From Nitrospiraceae bacterium (lineage in GTDB: Bacteria > Nitrospirota > Thermodesulfovibrionia > UBA6902), in assembly GCA_020356065.1 (NCBI GenBank), contig CP070632.1, positions 901,077 through 964,021 of the forward strand: 62,945 bases of DNA. The letters are read 5' to 3'. Positions 1-9,312 of this stretch are shown here, piece after piece (positions within the stretch are counted from its first letter, which is position 1; each line of letters begins with the position of its first letter). Both the position numbers and the translations under genes were made by a program. The notes beneath the pieces are model-generated. The model searched no databases, had not been told where the DNA came from, and worked only from the letters and a program-made list of their open reading frames with translations.

Positions 1-240
1 CAATAAATGACAATTATTTTGCCATTTTGGCAAAAAACAGAGAATTATCAATCGCAAAGATCGATAGAGTAATCTTGAATGTGAATTTGTACCACATTTC
101 AGCAAGCATGATTATTATCTGTTTGGCATGACAGACATCCAGGAAACATTAACTTTCAAAGACTTTTATTAAGTTCACGCCAGGAACATCCGATATATAT
201 TTATAGAGTTGGCGGGATCATAAGAAAACCGGAGGAATAG

Positions 241-1014
241 ATGGAAGCAGTTCATACTGATGCATCCAGTAACGCAACAATAATGCTAAAGGTAATAATC
301 GGCGCCCTTGTAGCTGCCGCCCTGTTCTGGATTATTGAGAGCTTTGTGGACGTTCTTTTTGTTTATCAACATGATGAGATGCATAACTGGTTAATACCTC
401 ATGATACGAATATGTTACTACACCGCATTCTGGTTATTATCCTTTTTTTAGCTTTTGGGACCGTAAACGGTCTGGCAACTATCAAAAGAAGGCGACTGGA
501 AATGCAACTGAGAGAACGGGATGAGCTTGATTCCTTAACCAGGATCTATAACAGACGAATGGCGCTGACGTTTCTGGAAAAAGAAATGCACCGATCAAAA
601 AGATATAAAGAGAAGATAGGCAGAAAAGACCCTGCAGTGATAATGTTTGCCATTGATCATTTCAAGAAAGTTAATGGTAAATACGGCCACAACATTGGAG
701 ACCTTGTTTTGACCAGCGTATCGGAAGTAGTTAAAAACAATATCAGAAATGCAGATATTCTTGCAAGGTTTGGAGAAGAAGATTTTATGATCATCGCTAC
801 TGAGACCAACATGGAGGGGGCAAAAATACTGGCTGAAAAAGTTCGTCATACCATAGAACAGCATAATTTTGAAGTGGTAGAAAGAGTTACCGTCAGCATT
901 GGTTTATCAGTATATAAAAACGACGATACTCTGGATTATCTTATGAAAAGAGCCAATAAAGCGCTTTATAACGCAAAAAAGGCCGGAAGAAACAGGGTCG
1001 AGGTGTCTGACTGA
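241..1014 (+). CDS. Membrane-anchored degenerate GGDEF protein
   Basis: The 257-residue protein has two hydrophobic segments (about residues 14-42 and 60-80), then a linker and a GGDEF domain from about residue 95 to the end. The fold is recognisable (IDHFK, YGH, GD, SIGLSVY, ANKALYNAKKAGRN), but the signature reads GEEDF rather than GGDEF/GGEEF. The metal-binding Asp that normally precedes IDHFK is Ala (FAIDHFK), and the usual ND is NG. Diguanylate cyclase activity is therefore doubtful; it may act as a GTP or c-di-GMP sensor or a scaffold. A good ribosome site (ggaggaatag) directly precedes the ATG. It appears to be a single-gene unit. The PilZ proteins at 19.8 and 21.5 kb show that c-di-GMP signalling exists nearby. 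Confidence 0.88.
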   Translation: MEAVHTDASSNATIMLKVIIGALVAAALFWIIESFVDVLFVYQHDEMHNWLIPHDTNMLLHRILVIILFLAFGTVNGLATIKRRRLEMQLRERDELDSLTRIYNRRMALTFLEKEMHRSKRYKEKIGRKDPAVIMFAIDHFKKVNGKYGHNIGDLVLTSVSEVVKNNIRNADILARFGEEDFMIIATETNMEGAKILAEKVRHTIEQHNFEVVERVTVSIGLSVYKNDDTLDYLMKRANKALYNAKKAGRNRVEVSD

Positions 1015-1096
1015 TTTCGGGTTTCTTTTTATTGGTGTAATCAGTCATTTCAATATATTCCCCGGCTAATTACAGTAATATGCCCATCATACCCCC

Positions 1097-1125
1097 TTGA
1101 CATTTATTCAAACAATTGTTTAAAT
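1097..1125 (+). promoter_or_regulatory. Promoter with embedded palindromic operator for tetR-RND operon
   Basis: A perfect TTGACA (1097-1102) is followed after 17 nt by TTAAAT (1120-1125). The spacer and -10 region contain the perfect 12-bp palindrome AAACAATTGTTT (1110-1121). The start codon at 1133 lies only 7 nt beyond the -10 box and has no ribosome-binding sequence, so the transcript may be leaderless. Autorepression by the encoded TetR protein is the likely role; that is inference from position. Confidence 0.55.
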
Positions 1126-1132
1126 CAAATGT

Positions 1133-1780
1133 ATGAATAAGATATCAGTACATCAGGCAGACACCAAGGAGCGCATTCTTGATGCTGCTGAATATCTGTT
1201 TGCCATGGACGGTTATCGGGGCACTTCGCTGAGGGAGATAACGGGTAGAGCAACGGTCAACCTTGCAGCGGTTAATTATCATTTTGGATCAAAAAAGATA
1301 CTTGTCGAAGAGGTGATTAAACGCAGGCTGCTGCCTTTAAACAATATAAGACAACAAAGGCTGGAACAGGTAAAGGCGGTTGCTCAAAGGAAAGGAAAGA
1401 AACCGGACATCAAGTCAGTACTGTCGGCATTTATAGAACCTACCCTGAAATTCAAGGAGGCAAACCCGGGAGCGGAACATTTTTTTACATTTATAGGCAG
1501 GTCTTTTACTGATCCTGATACTACGGTGAGAGACGTTTTTATGCGATATATTAAACCGTTATTTATGCTACTCCATGAAACTGCCTGCTCATCGTTGCCC
1601 GATCATTCAGAAGATATTATTTTTTGGCGGCTCCATTTTACGCTTGGTGCACTTTTTCATACCATTCATTTATGCGGACATATGAAAACCGAGTTTATCA
1701 ACCGGGAAGTCGACATGGATGCTGATTCGTTAATTAATCTTATCGTGCCTTATGTGACTTCAGGGATGAAGGCGAAATGA
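1133..1780 (+). CDS. TetR/AcrR-family transcriptional regulator (CecR/YbiH-like)
   Basis: A 215-residue repressor. The N-terminal helix-turn-helix spans about residues 12-58 (TKERILDAAEYLF, GTSLREITGRA, VNYHFGSKKILVEEV), typical of TetR. The C-terminal part resembles the ligand-binding domain of the YbiH/CecR (DUF1956) branch, which controls efflux genes. It is the first gene of an efflux operon and overlaps the outer-membrane-factor gene by 4 nt (ATGA), so it almost certainly controls this pump. A perfect palindrome lies in its own promoter. The inducer is unknown. The start has no visible ribosome site, consistent with leaderless translation. Confidence 0.92.
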   Translation: MNKISVHQADTKERILDAAEYLFAMDGYRGTSLREITGRATVNLAAVNYHFGSKKILVEEVIKRRLLPLNNIRQQRLEQVKAVAQRKGKKPDIKSVLSAFIEPTLKFKEANPGAEHFFTFIGRSFTDPDTTVRDVFMRYIKPLFMLLHETACSSLPDHSEDIIFWRLHFTLGALFHTIHLCGHMKTEFINREVDMDADSLINLIVPYVTSGMKAK

Positions 1781-3177
1781 AAAATATTTTATCAATAATC
1801 GCTGTTACTATTATTATCACAGGGTGTGCTGTTCACAAAGCAAACATGAAGGAGCCTGTTATTGATATGCCATCGCATTTTTCCGGACTGGCTGGCGAGA
1901 GTTCAAGGTCAGGCAGGTGGTGGGAGAAATTTGAAGATGACAGGCTCAATCAGTTAATGGAAGAGACATTTAAAAACAACCTGGACATAGTACAGGCGTA
2001 TGAACGCCTGCAGCAGTCGGTTGCAATACGGGAAAAAACCGGGGCAGCCAGCTGGCCGGGTATAAATATTGAAGGTTCAGGCGGCAGGACAAGACAGGCA
2101 GGTGCCTTTGGTGCATCAACTTCTGATGTATACTCAATTTCTGCCAGGGCAGGTTATGAGATAGACCTCTGGAAAAAGCTCGGTTCATCTACCAAAGCAG
2201 CACACTATGATATGCTGGCTGCAGAGCAGAACCTTAAGGCACTGTACATAAGTATATCGGCACAGGTAGCAGAACTCTATTACCAGGCAGTGGAACAGCG
2301 CGCACAGCTTGAATTATCTGACAGGACCATAGCGTCATTTCAGGACACTCTGGACAGAGTGGAACGCCGTTATAAAGAGGGACTCGTACCGTCAATTGAC
2401 CTTTACCAGTCCAGGCAGAACCTGGCTTCAGCAAAGGCCAGTCGTCCGGTGTTCGAATCAAATCTTGACGTTACACTCAATGCCCTGTCTGTTCTGGCCG
2501 GACGCTTTCCTGACAGGGACATGGGCGGCAATACCATGAGTCTCATAAACTCACCTGATATCATGGCAGGTCTGCCTTCTGAACTGTTAATGAACAGGCC
2601 TGACATAAAGTCATCTCTTATGAGACTAAAAGCGAGTGATGAAAGAATCAGTACTGCCATTGCAGAGAGATTTCCTTCCTTAAATCTGGTCGGCAGTTAT
2701 GGAGGAGCCAGCGATGAAATCGGAACAATCCTTGATTCTCCCAATGTTCTTTGGAGTGTATTATTGCAGATCGCACAGCCGATTTTTGACGGCAATCGAA
2801 GAAAGGCAGAGGTCAGGCGTGCAGAGGCAGAATTCAGGGAACAATTGGCGGAATATCATGAGTCAGTTCTCAACGCGTTCAGGGAGGTTGAAGACGCACT
2901 TGCCAGAATTAATGCGTCAAAAAAACGGATTGCCATGTTATATGACCAGGTGAATGCAACAAGGAATTCTCATCGGCTTTCACTTGAGAGGTATCTGCAG
3001 GGGGTGAGCGATTATCTTCCCGTGCTGACCGAACAGCTTGGACTATTTAACGCAGAGAGTAATCTCCTTCAGGCAAAACGACAGCTGATATCTGACAATA
3101 TACAACTTGCCCGTGCCCTCGGAGGAGAATGGGTGGATGAGATAAGTAAGAAGCAAGGGGGAAGGGGTAAGAAGTAA
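1777..3177 (+). CDS. Outer-membrane efflux lipoprotein (TolC/NodT family)
   Basis: A 466-residue outer-membrane factor. The N-terminal signal ends in a lipobox (IITGC, Cys17), so the mature protein should be lipidated. Two outer-membrane-efflux repeats follow (about residues 60-250 and 265-455) with the usual long helices and the family motifs (RRYKEGLVPSIDLYQSR, LMNRPDI, RRAEAEFREQLAEY, SLERYLQGVSDYLPVL). It forms the exit duct for the pump encoded by the next two genes. The coding end (KK, GGRGKK) runs into a purine-rich palindromic repeat, so the last Lys/Gly-rich residues are probably repeat-derived. Confidence 0.93.
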   Translation: MKNILSIIAVTIIITGCAVHKANMKEPVIDMPSHFSGLAGESSRSGRWWEKFEDDRLNQLMEETFKNNLDIVQAYERLQQSVAIREKTGAASWPGINIEGSGGRTRQAGAFGASTSDVYSISARAGYEIDLWKKLGSSTKAAHYDMLAAEQNLKALYISISAQVAELYYQAVEQRAQLELSDRTIASFQDTLDRVERRYKEGLVPSIDLYQSRQNLASAKASRPVFESNLDVTLNALSVLAGRFPDRDMGGNTMSLINSPDIMAGLPSELLMNRPDIKSSLMRLKASDERISTAIAERFPSLNLVGSYGGASDEIGTILDSPNVLWSVLLQIAQPIFDGNRRKAEVRRAEAEFREQLAEYHESVLNAFREVEDALARINASKKRIAMLYDQVNATRNSHRLSLERYLQGVSDYLPVLTEQLGLFNAESNLLQAKRQLISDNIQLARALGGEWVDEISKKQGGRGKK

Positions 3178-3241
3178 GAAGTGAATATTCATACGAGGAA
3201 AAAGATACTTATTTAACTTTTAAATTTTCACTTCATACTTT
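3165..3241. repeat. Palindromic repeat between efflux genes 1 and 2
   Basis: A purine-rich run of AAGTAAG/AAGAAG units on the left (about 3165-3184) faces the complementary TTCACTTCATACTT (3228-3241). The arms pair as AGTA-n-GAAGTGAA. The element overlaps the end of the upstream coding sequence. It is one of a series of different palindromic elements in operon gaps of this window. Confidence 0.5.
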
Positions 3242-3272
3242 TAACTAAATAAATGGACAGAGGAAAACATTA

Positions 3273-4445
3273 ATGAGTAAGAAAAAAACATTTATTAAAA
3301 TAGCAATCCCTATTATTATCATTGTGCTTGGCGTATTCATAATGAGGACGATGATCTCAAGTCGTCAGGCGCCTGCAAGAGAGGTCAGAGATGATCCGGG
3401 TATTCTCGTTGAGGTATTAAGGGCTGAAAGACAGGACATCAGAGTTACTGTCAGGGGAACCGGAACGGTCGAAGCTTCACAGGAGGTATCCATCATACCG
3501 CAGGTCAGTGGCAAAGTTGCATCCATATCTCCGTCGCTCGTGGTTGGCGGTTTTTTCAAAAAAGATGAAACGCTTTTTGAGATAGAGGACATTGATTACA
3601 GGCTTGCCCGTGAGCAGGCGGAATCAGCACGTGCCAGGGCAGAATATGATCTTGCAACGATAGAGAGTCAGGCGCGTATAGCCCGCACAGAATGGGAACA
3701 GTTAAACAGAAACGACAGTACTCCCCCTAATCCCCTGGTACTTTATGAGCCACAGCTTAGAAGTGCGAGAGCAGCACTTTCCTCTGCGTCTGCACAGCTT
3801 GAACAGGCAGGGATTAATCTGGAAAGGACAAAAATAAAGGCTCCTTTCAACGGCCGCATAAAATCAGAAAATATTGATCCGGGGCAGTTTATACAGCCGG
3901 GAAGCATTGTTGCTGTTCTTTCGGGAAGTGATACAGCTGAAATAGCTGTTCCCCTGCCAATTGATGAACTTCGCTGGATCAGCGTACCCGGTTATGGTGA
4001 GAGACAAAACGGAGCAGAAGCTTCAGTTCATATGGATATTGGTGATGAGTCATATGAATGGAAGGGACATGTTGTCCGGTCATCAGGTGAGATAGATACG
4101 AGTACGAGAATGATGAAAATCATTTTAGAGGTGAATGACCCGTATGGCCTGAAGCAGAATAAAAAGTCCGGATATGCTGCACTGGCATCAGGTGCTTTTG
4201 TTGATGTGCATATTAAGGGAAAAGAAATAAATGATGTTTTTGTAATTCCAAGGTCCGCATTCCGTGATAATGCAACTGTCTGGATAATGGATAATGAACA
4301 TATGCTGAAAATTAACAAGGTCGATGTCATTAAGATAGAGAGAGAAACGGTCATTATCGGTAAAGGTCTCGAAGACGGAGACACGGTTATTATGACTAAT
4401 ATCTCAGGTGCGGCTGAGGGAATGAAGCTGAGAATGAAAAAATAA
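3273..4445 (+). CDS. RND efflux periplasmic adaptor (membrane fusion protein)
   Basis: A 390-residue HlyD/AcrA-type adaptor. One N-terminal anchor helix (about residues 8-27) is followed by a first lipoyl half (VSIIPQVSGKVASISPSLVVGGFFKKDETLFEIE, about 72-105), a short alpha-hairpin (about 108-180), the second lipoyl half (RTKIKAPFNGRIKSENIDPGQFIQPG region) and beta-barrel and membrane-proximal domains to the end. It couples the inner-membrane transporter at 4577 to the outer-membrane factor at 1777. There is no lipobox, so it is held by an uncleaved anchor. Confidence 0.93.
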   Translation: MSKKKTFIKIAIPIIIIVLGVFIMRTMISSRQAPAREVRDDPGILVEVLRAERQDIRVTVRGTGTVEASQEVSIIPQVSGKVASISPSLVVGGFFKKDETLFEIEDIDYRLAREQAESARARAEYDLATIESQARIARTEWEQLNRNDSTPPNPLVLYEPQLRSARAALSSASAQLEQAGINLERTKIKAPFNGRIKSENIDPGQFIQPGSIVAVLSGSDTAEIAVPLPIDELRWISVPGYGERQNGAEASVHMDIGDESYEWKGHVVRSSGEIDTSTRMMKIILEVNDPYGLKQNKKSGYAALASGAFVDVHIKGKEINDVFVIPRSAFRDNATVWIMDNEHMLKINKVDVIKIERETVIIGKGLEDGDTVIMTNISGAAEGMKLRMKK

Positions 4446-4450
4446 TAATG

Positions 4451-4512
4451 TTCCAAAAGCTTTAACTGTTTCAGCCGTTTTAATCGATCAAGCGGTTCAA
4501 GCTGTTGGAACT
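4451..4512. repeat. Palindromic repeat between efflux genes 2 and 3
   Basis: The element starts GTTCCAAAAGCTTTAAC and ends AAGCGGTTCAAGCTGTTGGAAC, so its two ends are reverse complements with a few mismatches and it can fold into one long hairpin. The units resemble those in the hypB-hypA gap (42040-42110), which also starts with GTTCCA and contains CAAGCGG units. Confidence 0.55.
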
Positions 4513-4576
4513 TTACTATCAGTCCTTTGAATACTACGAAGAAAGCTAATTCTATAAATTAGGAGAAAATGATCAA

Positions 4577-7500
4577 ATGAATGGTCCTATTAAATGGATG
4601 GCACATAATCATGTCGCTTCAAATCTTCTGATGATGATTTTGATCGTCGGAGGGCTGATTATGGCGTATTCCATTAAGCAGGAAGTATTTCCGGAAATCG
4701 ATCTGGACATTATACAGGTAACTGTTGTGTATCCGGGGGCGGGACCGGAAGAAGTTGAAGACGGAATCATTCTCAAGATAGAGGAAAATCTAAGCAGTAT
4801 TTCAGGCCTCAAGGAGATCAAGGCTATTGCATCGGAAGGTGTAGGAATAGTTAATGCAGAGGTGCTTCCAGGTGAAGATATCGATATCATTCTGCAGGAC
4901 GTCAAGGCCGAGGTTGACCGTATTACCACGTTCCCTGAAGATGCTGAAAAGGCAATTATCACTAAAATAGAAAACCGCAGTGAAGTAGTGTCAGTTGTGA
5001 TCTACGGCAATACACCTGAACGCAGCCTCAAGGAGCAGGCAGAGGTTATCAGAGATGAACTGCTTGCCAGATCTGAAATTACCCAGGTAGACCTCAGGGC
5101 GGTCAGGCCCTATGAAATATCAGTAGAAGTAACTGAAGCTACACTGCAGCGCTATGATCTGACTCTTGGACAACTGGCAGATAGAATCAGAAAGGCCTCT
5201 GTTGATCTGCCCGGAGGGGCGGTCAAGTCCAGGGGGGGGGAAGTCCTGATCCGCACGAAAGAGAAACGGTATACAGGCTTGGAATATGCAGACATTACCA
5301 TTCTACAGGACCGTGAAGGGACAGAGGTTAAGCTGGGAGATATCGCACATATTCGTGATGATTTCCAGGAGACCGATGAATTCGCCCGATTGGACGGTAT
5401 GCCTGCGGCCATGGTAGCGGTGTATCGGGTCGGAGATCAGAAGCCCCTTGAAATTTCAAACATAGTAAAGGAGTATGTTGAGGCAAAGCGAAGGTCACTC
5501 CCTGAATCTCTGGGGCTGGCAGTGTGGAATGATTTCTCGGATATTTACCGGAGCAGGCTGAACCTGCTATTAAAAAATGCTGGTATCGGCCTGATTCTGA
5601 TTTTTTTTATCCTTGGACTGTTTCTGCAGATACGATTGGCATTGTGGGTAATGCTCGGTATTCCGATATCTTTTCTGGGAGCCCTTCTGATGATGCCGTC
5701 CCTTGATGTCTCGATCAATATGCTCTCGCTATTTGCCTTTATCCTCGCGCTCGGGATTGTTGTGGATGACGCAATTGTTGTTGGGGAAAATGTATACACA
5801 CACCGCGGGATGAAGAAACCATATATGAGTGCAGCGATAGACGGGGCAATAGAGGTAGGACGACCGGTAATATTTTCTGTTCTCACCACGGTTGCTGCAT
5901 TTATGCCTCTCGTATTTGTGAGTGGTACCATGGGAAAGTTTATCAGGGTAATACCCCTTGTGGTAATACCCATATTAATCGTTTCCCTGGTAGAATCCTT
6001 ATTGATTCTGCCGGCACATCTCAGCTTTGGCAGGCCGGTCAATAATCCAAACGGAACTGCAGGATATGTGAGCCGGATCAAAGAGCGTTTCAGCGGAAGG
6101 CTTGAAGGTTTTGTCACCGGCCCGTACAGGAGGGTATTGTCTTTCTGCATAGATTATAAATACACCACGCTTGCCTCTGCCATTGCCATTCTGCTCATTG
6201 TTGCGGGAATTGTCGGAGGTGGTATCATAAAGTTTCGCTTTATGCCTGAAGTTGACAGTGATCTTATTACCTCAACATTGAAATTGCCGATCGGCACGCC
6301 TGTTGAAGAGACAGCCAGAGCACAGGACATTTTGGTCAGAAAAGCACAGGAGGTAATTGCTGACTTCGATAAAGATCGCGAGGAGGGGGCCAGTGTTATC
6401 CGCCATATTTATTCAACGGTGGGCAGTACATTATTTGCCAGCCCCATGGGGTCAAGTGGTTCGTCAGGCGCCCATCTTACCAATGTTGCCCTCCTTCTGA
6501 CTGGGGCTGAGAAAAGGGGAATTGCTTCCACAGAAATTGCAAAGAAGTGGCGTGAATCAGTTGGTGTTGTACCGGGTGCAGACTCTGTTACCTTTGTCTC
6601 ATCACTTGTTGGATTCGGAAAGAATATAGATATCCGTCTTGCCCATGATGATTTTGAGATACTTGCACAGGCGGTAACAAGAATCAAGCAGTCTCTCAGG
6701 TCATATCCGGGTGTAAGCGATATCGATGACAGTTACACGCAGGGAAAACGGGAGTTAAAGATCACATTAAGACCCGAGGCCCGTACGCTTGGTATAACGG
6801 AAGAAGACCTTGGAAGACAGATTCGTGATGCTTTTTATGGAGCTGAAGCATTGAGGCTTCAGAGGGGTCGCAATGAAGTAAAGGTAATGGTGCGTTATCC
6901 TGAGCAGGATAGAAAGAGTCTGAGGAACCTTGAGTCGATGCGCATTCGGACAAATGACGGTAGTGAAGTTCCCTTTAGCCGGGCCGCTTATGTTGAAGAG
7001 GGCAGGGGGTTCAGTGAGATTAACAGGACTGACCGAAAAAGGGTCATCAATGTGACGGCAAGCGTTGTCAGTTCTGTTGCAAATGCGGAAGAAATAAATC
7101 TGGACCTGAAGAACACGGTTCTTGATGATCTACTACATGATTATCCCGGACTCACCTATGATCTGGAGGGTGAAGAAAAGGAACGAATGGAATCCATGGC
7201 GAGTATGGGAAAGGGGTTTGCCATGGCCCTCCTGATCATATATGCCCTGCTGGCAATTCCTTTCAGGAGCTATATGCAGCCTTTTATAATTATGTCAGCA
7301 ATTCCCTTTGGGATTGCAGGAGCAGTCTTCGGCCACCTTATTATGGGATTCAATCTGAGTATTCTCAGCATGTTTGGGGTCGTGGCCCTGACAGGTGTTG
7401 TTGTGAATGATTCCCTGCTGCTGGTTAACTTCGTAAATGAACTGAGAAGGGAAGGAGTTGACATGATTCAGGCCGTTGTACAGGGTGCCCAGCGAAGGTT

Positions 7501-7738
7501 CCGTCCGATCGTCCTTACGTCGCTTACCACATCGCTTGGCCTTACACCGATTATTCTTGAAAAAAGCATGCAGGCACAGTTCCTCATACCAATGGCAATC
7601 AGTCTGGGCTTTGGTATTTTGTTTGCAACATTCATAACACTTTTGCTTGTACCGTCGCTTTATCTGATTCTTGAGGATCTATTAAGGCCTTTTCAGAAAA
7701 AAACAGCAAATGAGTCAGCGACAGCAGTTCAACAATAG
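4577..7738 (+). CDS. RND efflux transporter, AcrB/HAE family
   Basis: A 1053-residue inner-membrane proton-driven pump with the two-fold RND layout: TM1 (about 13-31), a large periplasmic loop, TM2-6 (about 335-475), TM7 (about 525-550), a second loop, and TM8-12 (about 870-1035). The proton-relay pair of TM4 is present (GIVVDDAIVVGENV, about residues 392-405). The N-terminus (QEVFPEIDLDIIQVTVVYPGAGPEEVE) is typical of the family. It works with the adaptor and outer-membrane factor just upstream. Substrates are not predictable; biocides, dyes or lipophilic compounds are common. The last codons lie in an 11-nt tandem repeat. Confidence 0.95.
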   Translation: MNGPIKWMAHNHVASNLLMMILIVGGLIMAYSIKQEVFPEIDLDIIQVTVVYPGAGPEEVEDGIILKIEENLSSISGLKEIKAIASEGVGIVNAEVLPGEDIDIILQDVKAEVDRITTFPEDAEKAIITKIENRSEVVSVVIYGNTPERSLKEQAEVIRDELLARSEITQVDLRAVRPYEISVEVTEATLQRYDLTLGQLADRIRKASVDLPGGAVKSRGGEVLIRTKEKRYTGLEYADITILQDREGTEVKLGDIAHIRDDFQETDEFARLDGMPAAMVAVYRVGDQKPLEISNIVKEYVEAKRRSLPESLGLAVWNDFSDIYRSRLNLLLKNAGIGLILIFFILGLFLQIRLALWVMLGIPISFLGALLMMPSLDVSINMLSLFAFILALGIVVDDAIVVGENVYTHRGMKKPYMSAAIDGAIEVGRPVIFSVLTTVAAFMPLVFVSGTMGKFIRVIPLVVIPILIVSLVESLLILPAHLSFGRPVNNPNGTAGYVSRIKERFSGRLEGFVTGPYRRVLSFCIDYKYTTLASAIAILLIVAGIVGGGIIKFRFMPEVDSDLITSTLKLPIGTPVEETARAQDILVRKAQEVIADFDKDREEGASVIRHIYSTVGSTLFASPMGSSGSSGAHLTNVALLLTGAEKRGIASTEIAKKWRESVGVVPGADSVTFVSSLVGFGKNIDIRLAHDDFEILAQAVTRIKQSLRSYPGVSDIDDSYTQGKRELKITLRPEARTLGITEEDLGRQIRDAFYGAEALRLQRGRNEVKVMVRYPEQDRKSLRNLESMRIRTNDGSEVPFSRAAYVEEGRGFSEINRTDRKRVINVTASVVSSVANAEEINLDLKNTVLDDLLHDYPGLTYDLEGEEKERMESMASMGKGFAMALLIIYALLAIPFRSYMQPFIIMSAIPFGIAGAVFGHLIMGFNLSILSMFGVVALTGVVVNDSLLLVNFVNELRREGVDMIQAVVQGAQRRFRPIVLTSLTTSLGLTPIILEKSMQAQFLIPMAISLGFGILFATFITLLLVPSLYLILEDLLRPFQKKTANESATAVQQ

Positions 7739-7781
7739 TTTAACAATGGTACAACAGTTGCTCAACGGTGGTTCAATATGA
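7727..7781. repeat. 11-nt tandem repeat over the RND stop codon
   Basis: Units GTTCAACAATA, GTTTAACAATG, GTACAACAGTT, GCTCAACGGTG and GTTCAATATGA follow each other without gaps at an exact 11-nt period. The RND stop codon lies in the first two units. The function is unknown. Confidence 0.6.
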
Positions 7782-7813
7782 TGTAGTAATTGATGAAATA
7801 GTTTGCGAACAAA

Positions 7814-8311
7814 CTAATATGCATTCTGCAGAACATGTTCGGGTTTTGAGGTCGTCCGTGGTGACTCATGAACCTGTTCAATGAGTGAGGGAACGATGAT
7901 ATCTCTGAAGTCTCCCTGGATATTGAATATGAAACGTTCCCTCCTTTTCTTGTAGAAGGTATTCTTGTGTTTCATGTAGAACCTGAAGCTTATGAATAAG
8001 TACAGCTCATAACAGCAGCCTGCCAGCGCTGCGATTACCATGATTTCCCTGAAACGGCTCATTTCCGGTTGTGCTTCAGGATTAATGCTGATAATGAAAA
8101 ATACGGCAAAAAACAGGACGCTCAGGATGACCTTGAAAATCCGGAAGAACTTTCTCTCCATTTCCTTCATCTCAACAGATTCGATGTAGTCAAACAGACA
8201 GCCGGCTTTGGATTTAAACGTTTGCCAGTCGCACTGCTTTGCATAGAAAAGAAGAGAATTTTTATATCTGTTTACCTCGGTATTAAAGGTTTTATGAAGA
8301 GTACTGTTCAT
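7814..8311 (-). CDS. Hypothetical two-helix membrane protein
   Basis: I do not recognise this 165-residue protein. A basic, amphipathic N-terminus (about 1-55) is followed by two hydrophobic helices (about 58-78 and 88-108). A strongly basic segment (MKHKNTFYKKRRERF) and a soluble C-terminus follow. The layout suggests both ends are cytoplasmic with a short loop between helices. It is convergent with the RND gene; a small hairpin (TAGTTTG-CGAA-CAAACTA, 7799-7816) covers its stop codon. Confidence 0.6.
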   Translation of the reverse strand: MNSTLHKTFNTEVNRYKNSLLFYAKQCDWQTFKSKAGCLFDYIESVEMKEMERKFFRIFKVILSVLFFAVFFIISINPEAQPEMSRFREIMVIAALAGCCYELYLFISFRFYMKHKNTFYKKRRERFIFNIQGDFRDIIVPSLIEQVHESPRTTSKPEHVLQNAY

Positions 8312-8439
8312 CGTATTCCCTCTTTTTTTTATTATCGGACATCATCGAGAATTCTTAAGCCCTGACGTCTTACTCTCCTGTCTCGACATCTATGCGTTAT
8401 GGGTCTGTGGTATTATTGAGATGAATTACAAGAAGAAAC

Positions 8440-9204
8440 ATGAATAACTGGAAAAAAAATATATATTTTATACTGGTGGAGCCGAAGGAATCCGGCAATA
8501 TCGGTTCTGCTGCCCGGGCCATGAATAATATGGACTTTCATAATCTGCGCCTGGTCAATCCTCCCTCTCTTGATACGGATGAGGCAAGGATGTTTGCCCA
8601 TGGCTCCAGGGAAATATTGAAGGCGGCTGAGTCTTTTGCATCTCTTGAGGAAGCGCTAAAGGATATGCAGTATGTGGTCGGCACGACACGAAGGAGAGGC
8701 AGAAGAAGGGGCGCCTTTATACCGGTTGATCAGGGAACAGGACGATTGTATGAAATCGCGTCTGCCAATAAGGTCGCCATTTTATTCGGGCGGGAAGACC
8801 GGGGTCTGTTTAACAGTGAAGTTGACAGGTGCGGATTTATGATGAACATTCCTGCCAATAAAAAGCAGCCGTCAATCAATCTGGCCCATTCAGTTATGAT
8901 CATTGCTTACGAACTGTCGATGTCCGGTATCGGACACAGCGGTCTGGATAAAGACGGCAACCTGCTTTATGCTGATGTCCCGGCTTTTGCTGACCAGAAG
9001 GCGATGTCCCATCTTTATGAGAGAATAGAAAATGCACTGCGAATACTTGAATATATTCCCCATGACGGTGACCTCACGGGAAAGAAGGCCATACAGAACA
9101 TAATGCACTGCCTGGGTCGGGCAGGACTTTCAGACTGGGAGCTCAACATGTTCCATGGTATCTGCAGGAGCATTGAAAACAAACTTGGAAACACTGACAA
9201 TTGA
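8440..9204 (+). CDS. trmJ: tRNA (cytidine/uridine-2'-O-)-methyltransferase TrmJ
   Basis: A 254-residue SPOUT-class RNA 2'-O-methyltransferase. The N-terminal motif VEPKESGNIGSAARAMNNM (about 13-31) is the TrmH/TrmJ motif 1. The SAM-binding trefoil knot follows (AILFGREDRGLFNSEVDRC and MNIPANKKQPSINLAHSVMIIAYEL, about 110-155). The C-terminal extension (to about 250) matches the TrmJ subgroup, which methylates position 32 of tRNA anticodon loops. The start overlaps no neighbour and the gene seems to stand alone. Confidence 0.9.
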   Translation: MNNWKKNIYFILVEPKESGNIGSAARAMNNMDFHNLRLVNPPSLDTDEARMFAHGSREILKAAESFASLEEALKDMQYVVGTTRRRGRRRGAFIPVDQGTGRLYEIASANKVAILFGREDRGLFNSEVDRCGFMMNIPANKKQPSINLAHSVMIIAYELSMSGIGHSGLDKDGNLLYADVPAFADQKAMSHLYERIENALRILEYIPHDGDLTGKKAIQNIMHCLGRAGLSDWELNMFHGICRSIENKLGNTDN

Positions 9205-9267
9205 TATACAAAAATCGTTTTAATTCGAACTTACTATCATCTTGCCTCTTACCTATAGTAGGAAGGA

Positions 9268-9312
9268 TCAGGCCTATACGTTTGACTAATTTTGTAAAAT
9301 GCGTAGGCCTGA
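9268..9312. repeat. REP-like hairpin
   Basis: TCAGGCCTA (9268-9276) pairs with TAGGCCTGA (9304-9312) around an AT-rich loop and is followed by CCCCAGAGATCA. A second element with the same core (GGGGCAGGCCTGCCCC, a perfect 16-bp palindrome followed by AGAGAC) lies at 10286-10301. The CAGGCCTGACCCCAGAG core resembles sequences that flank REP-associated (Y1) transposases in environmental genomes; no transposase is present here. Confidence 0.5.

Noticed and set aside
5545-6150. 201-codon minus-strand ORF inside the RND gene
   Set aside because: It is the reverse complement of conserved RND membrane segments and has no recognisable protein character.
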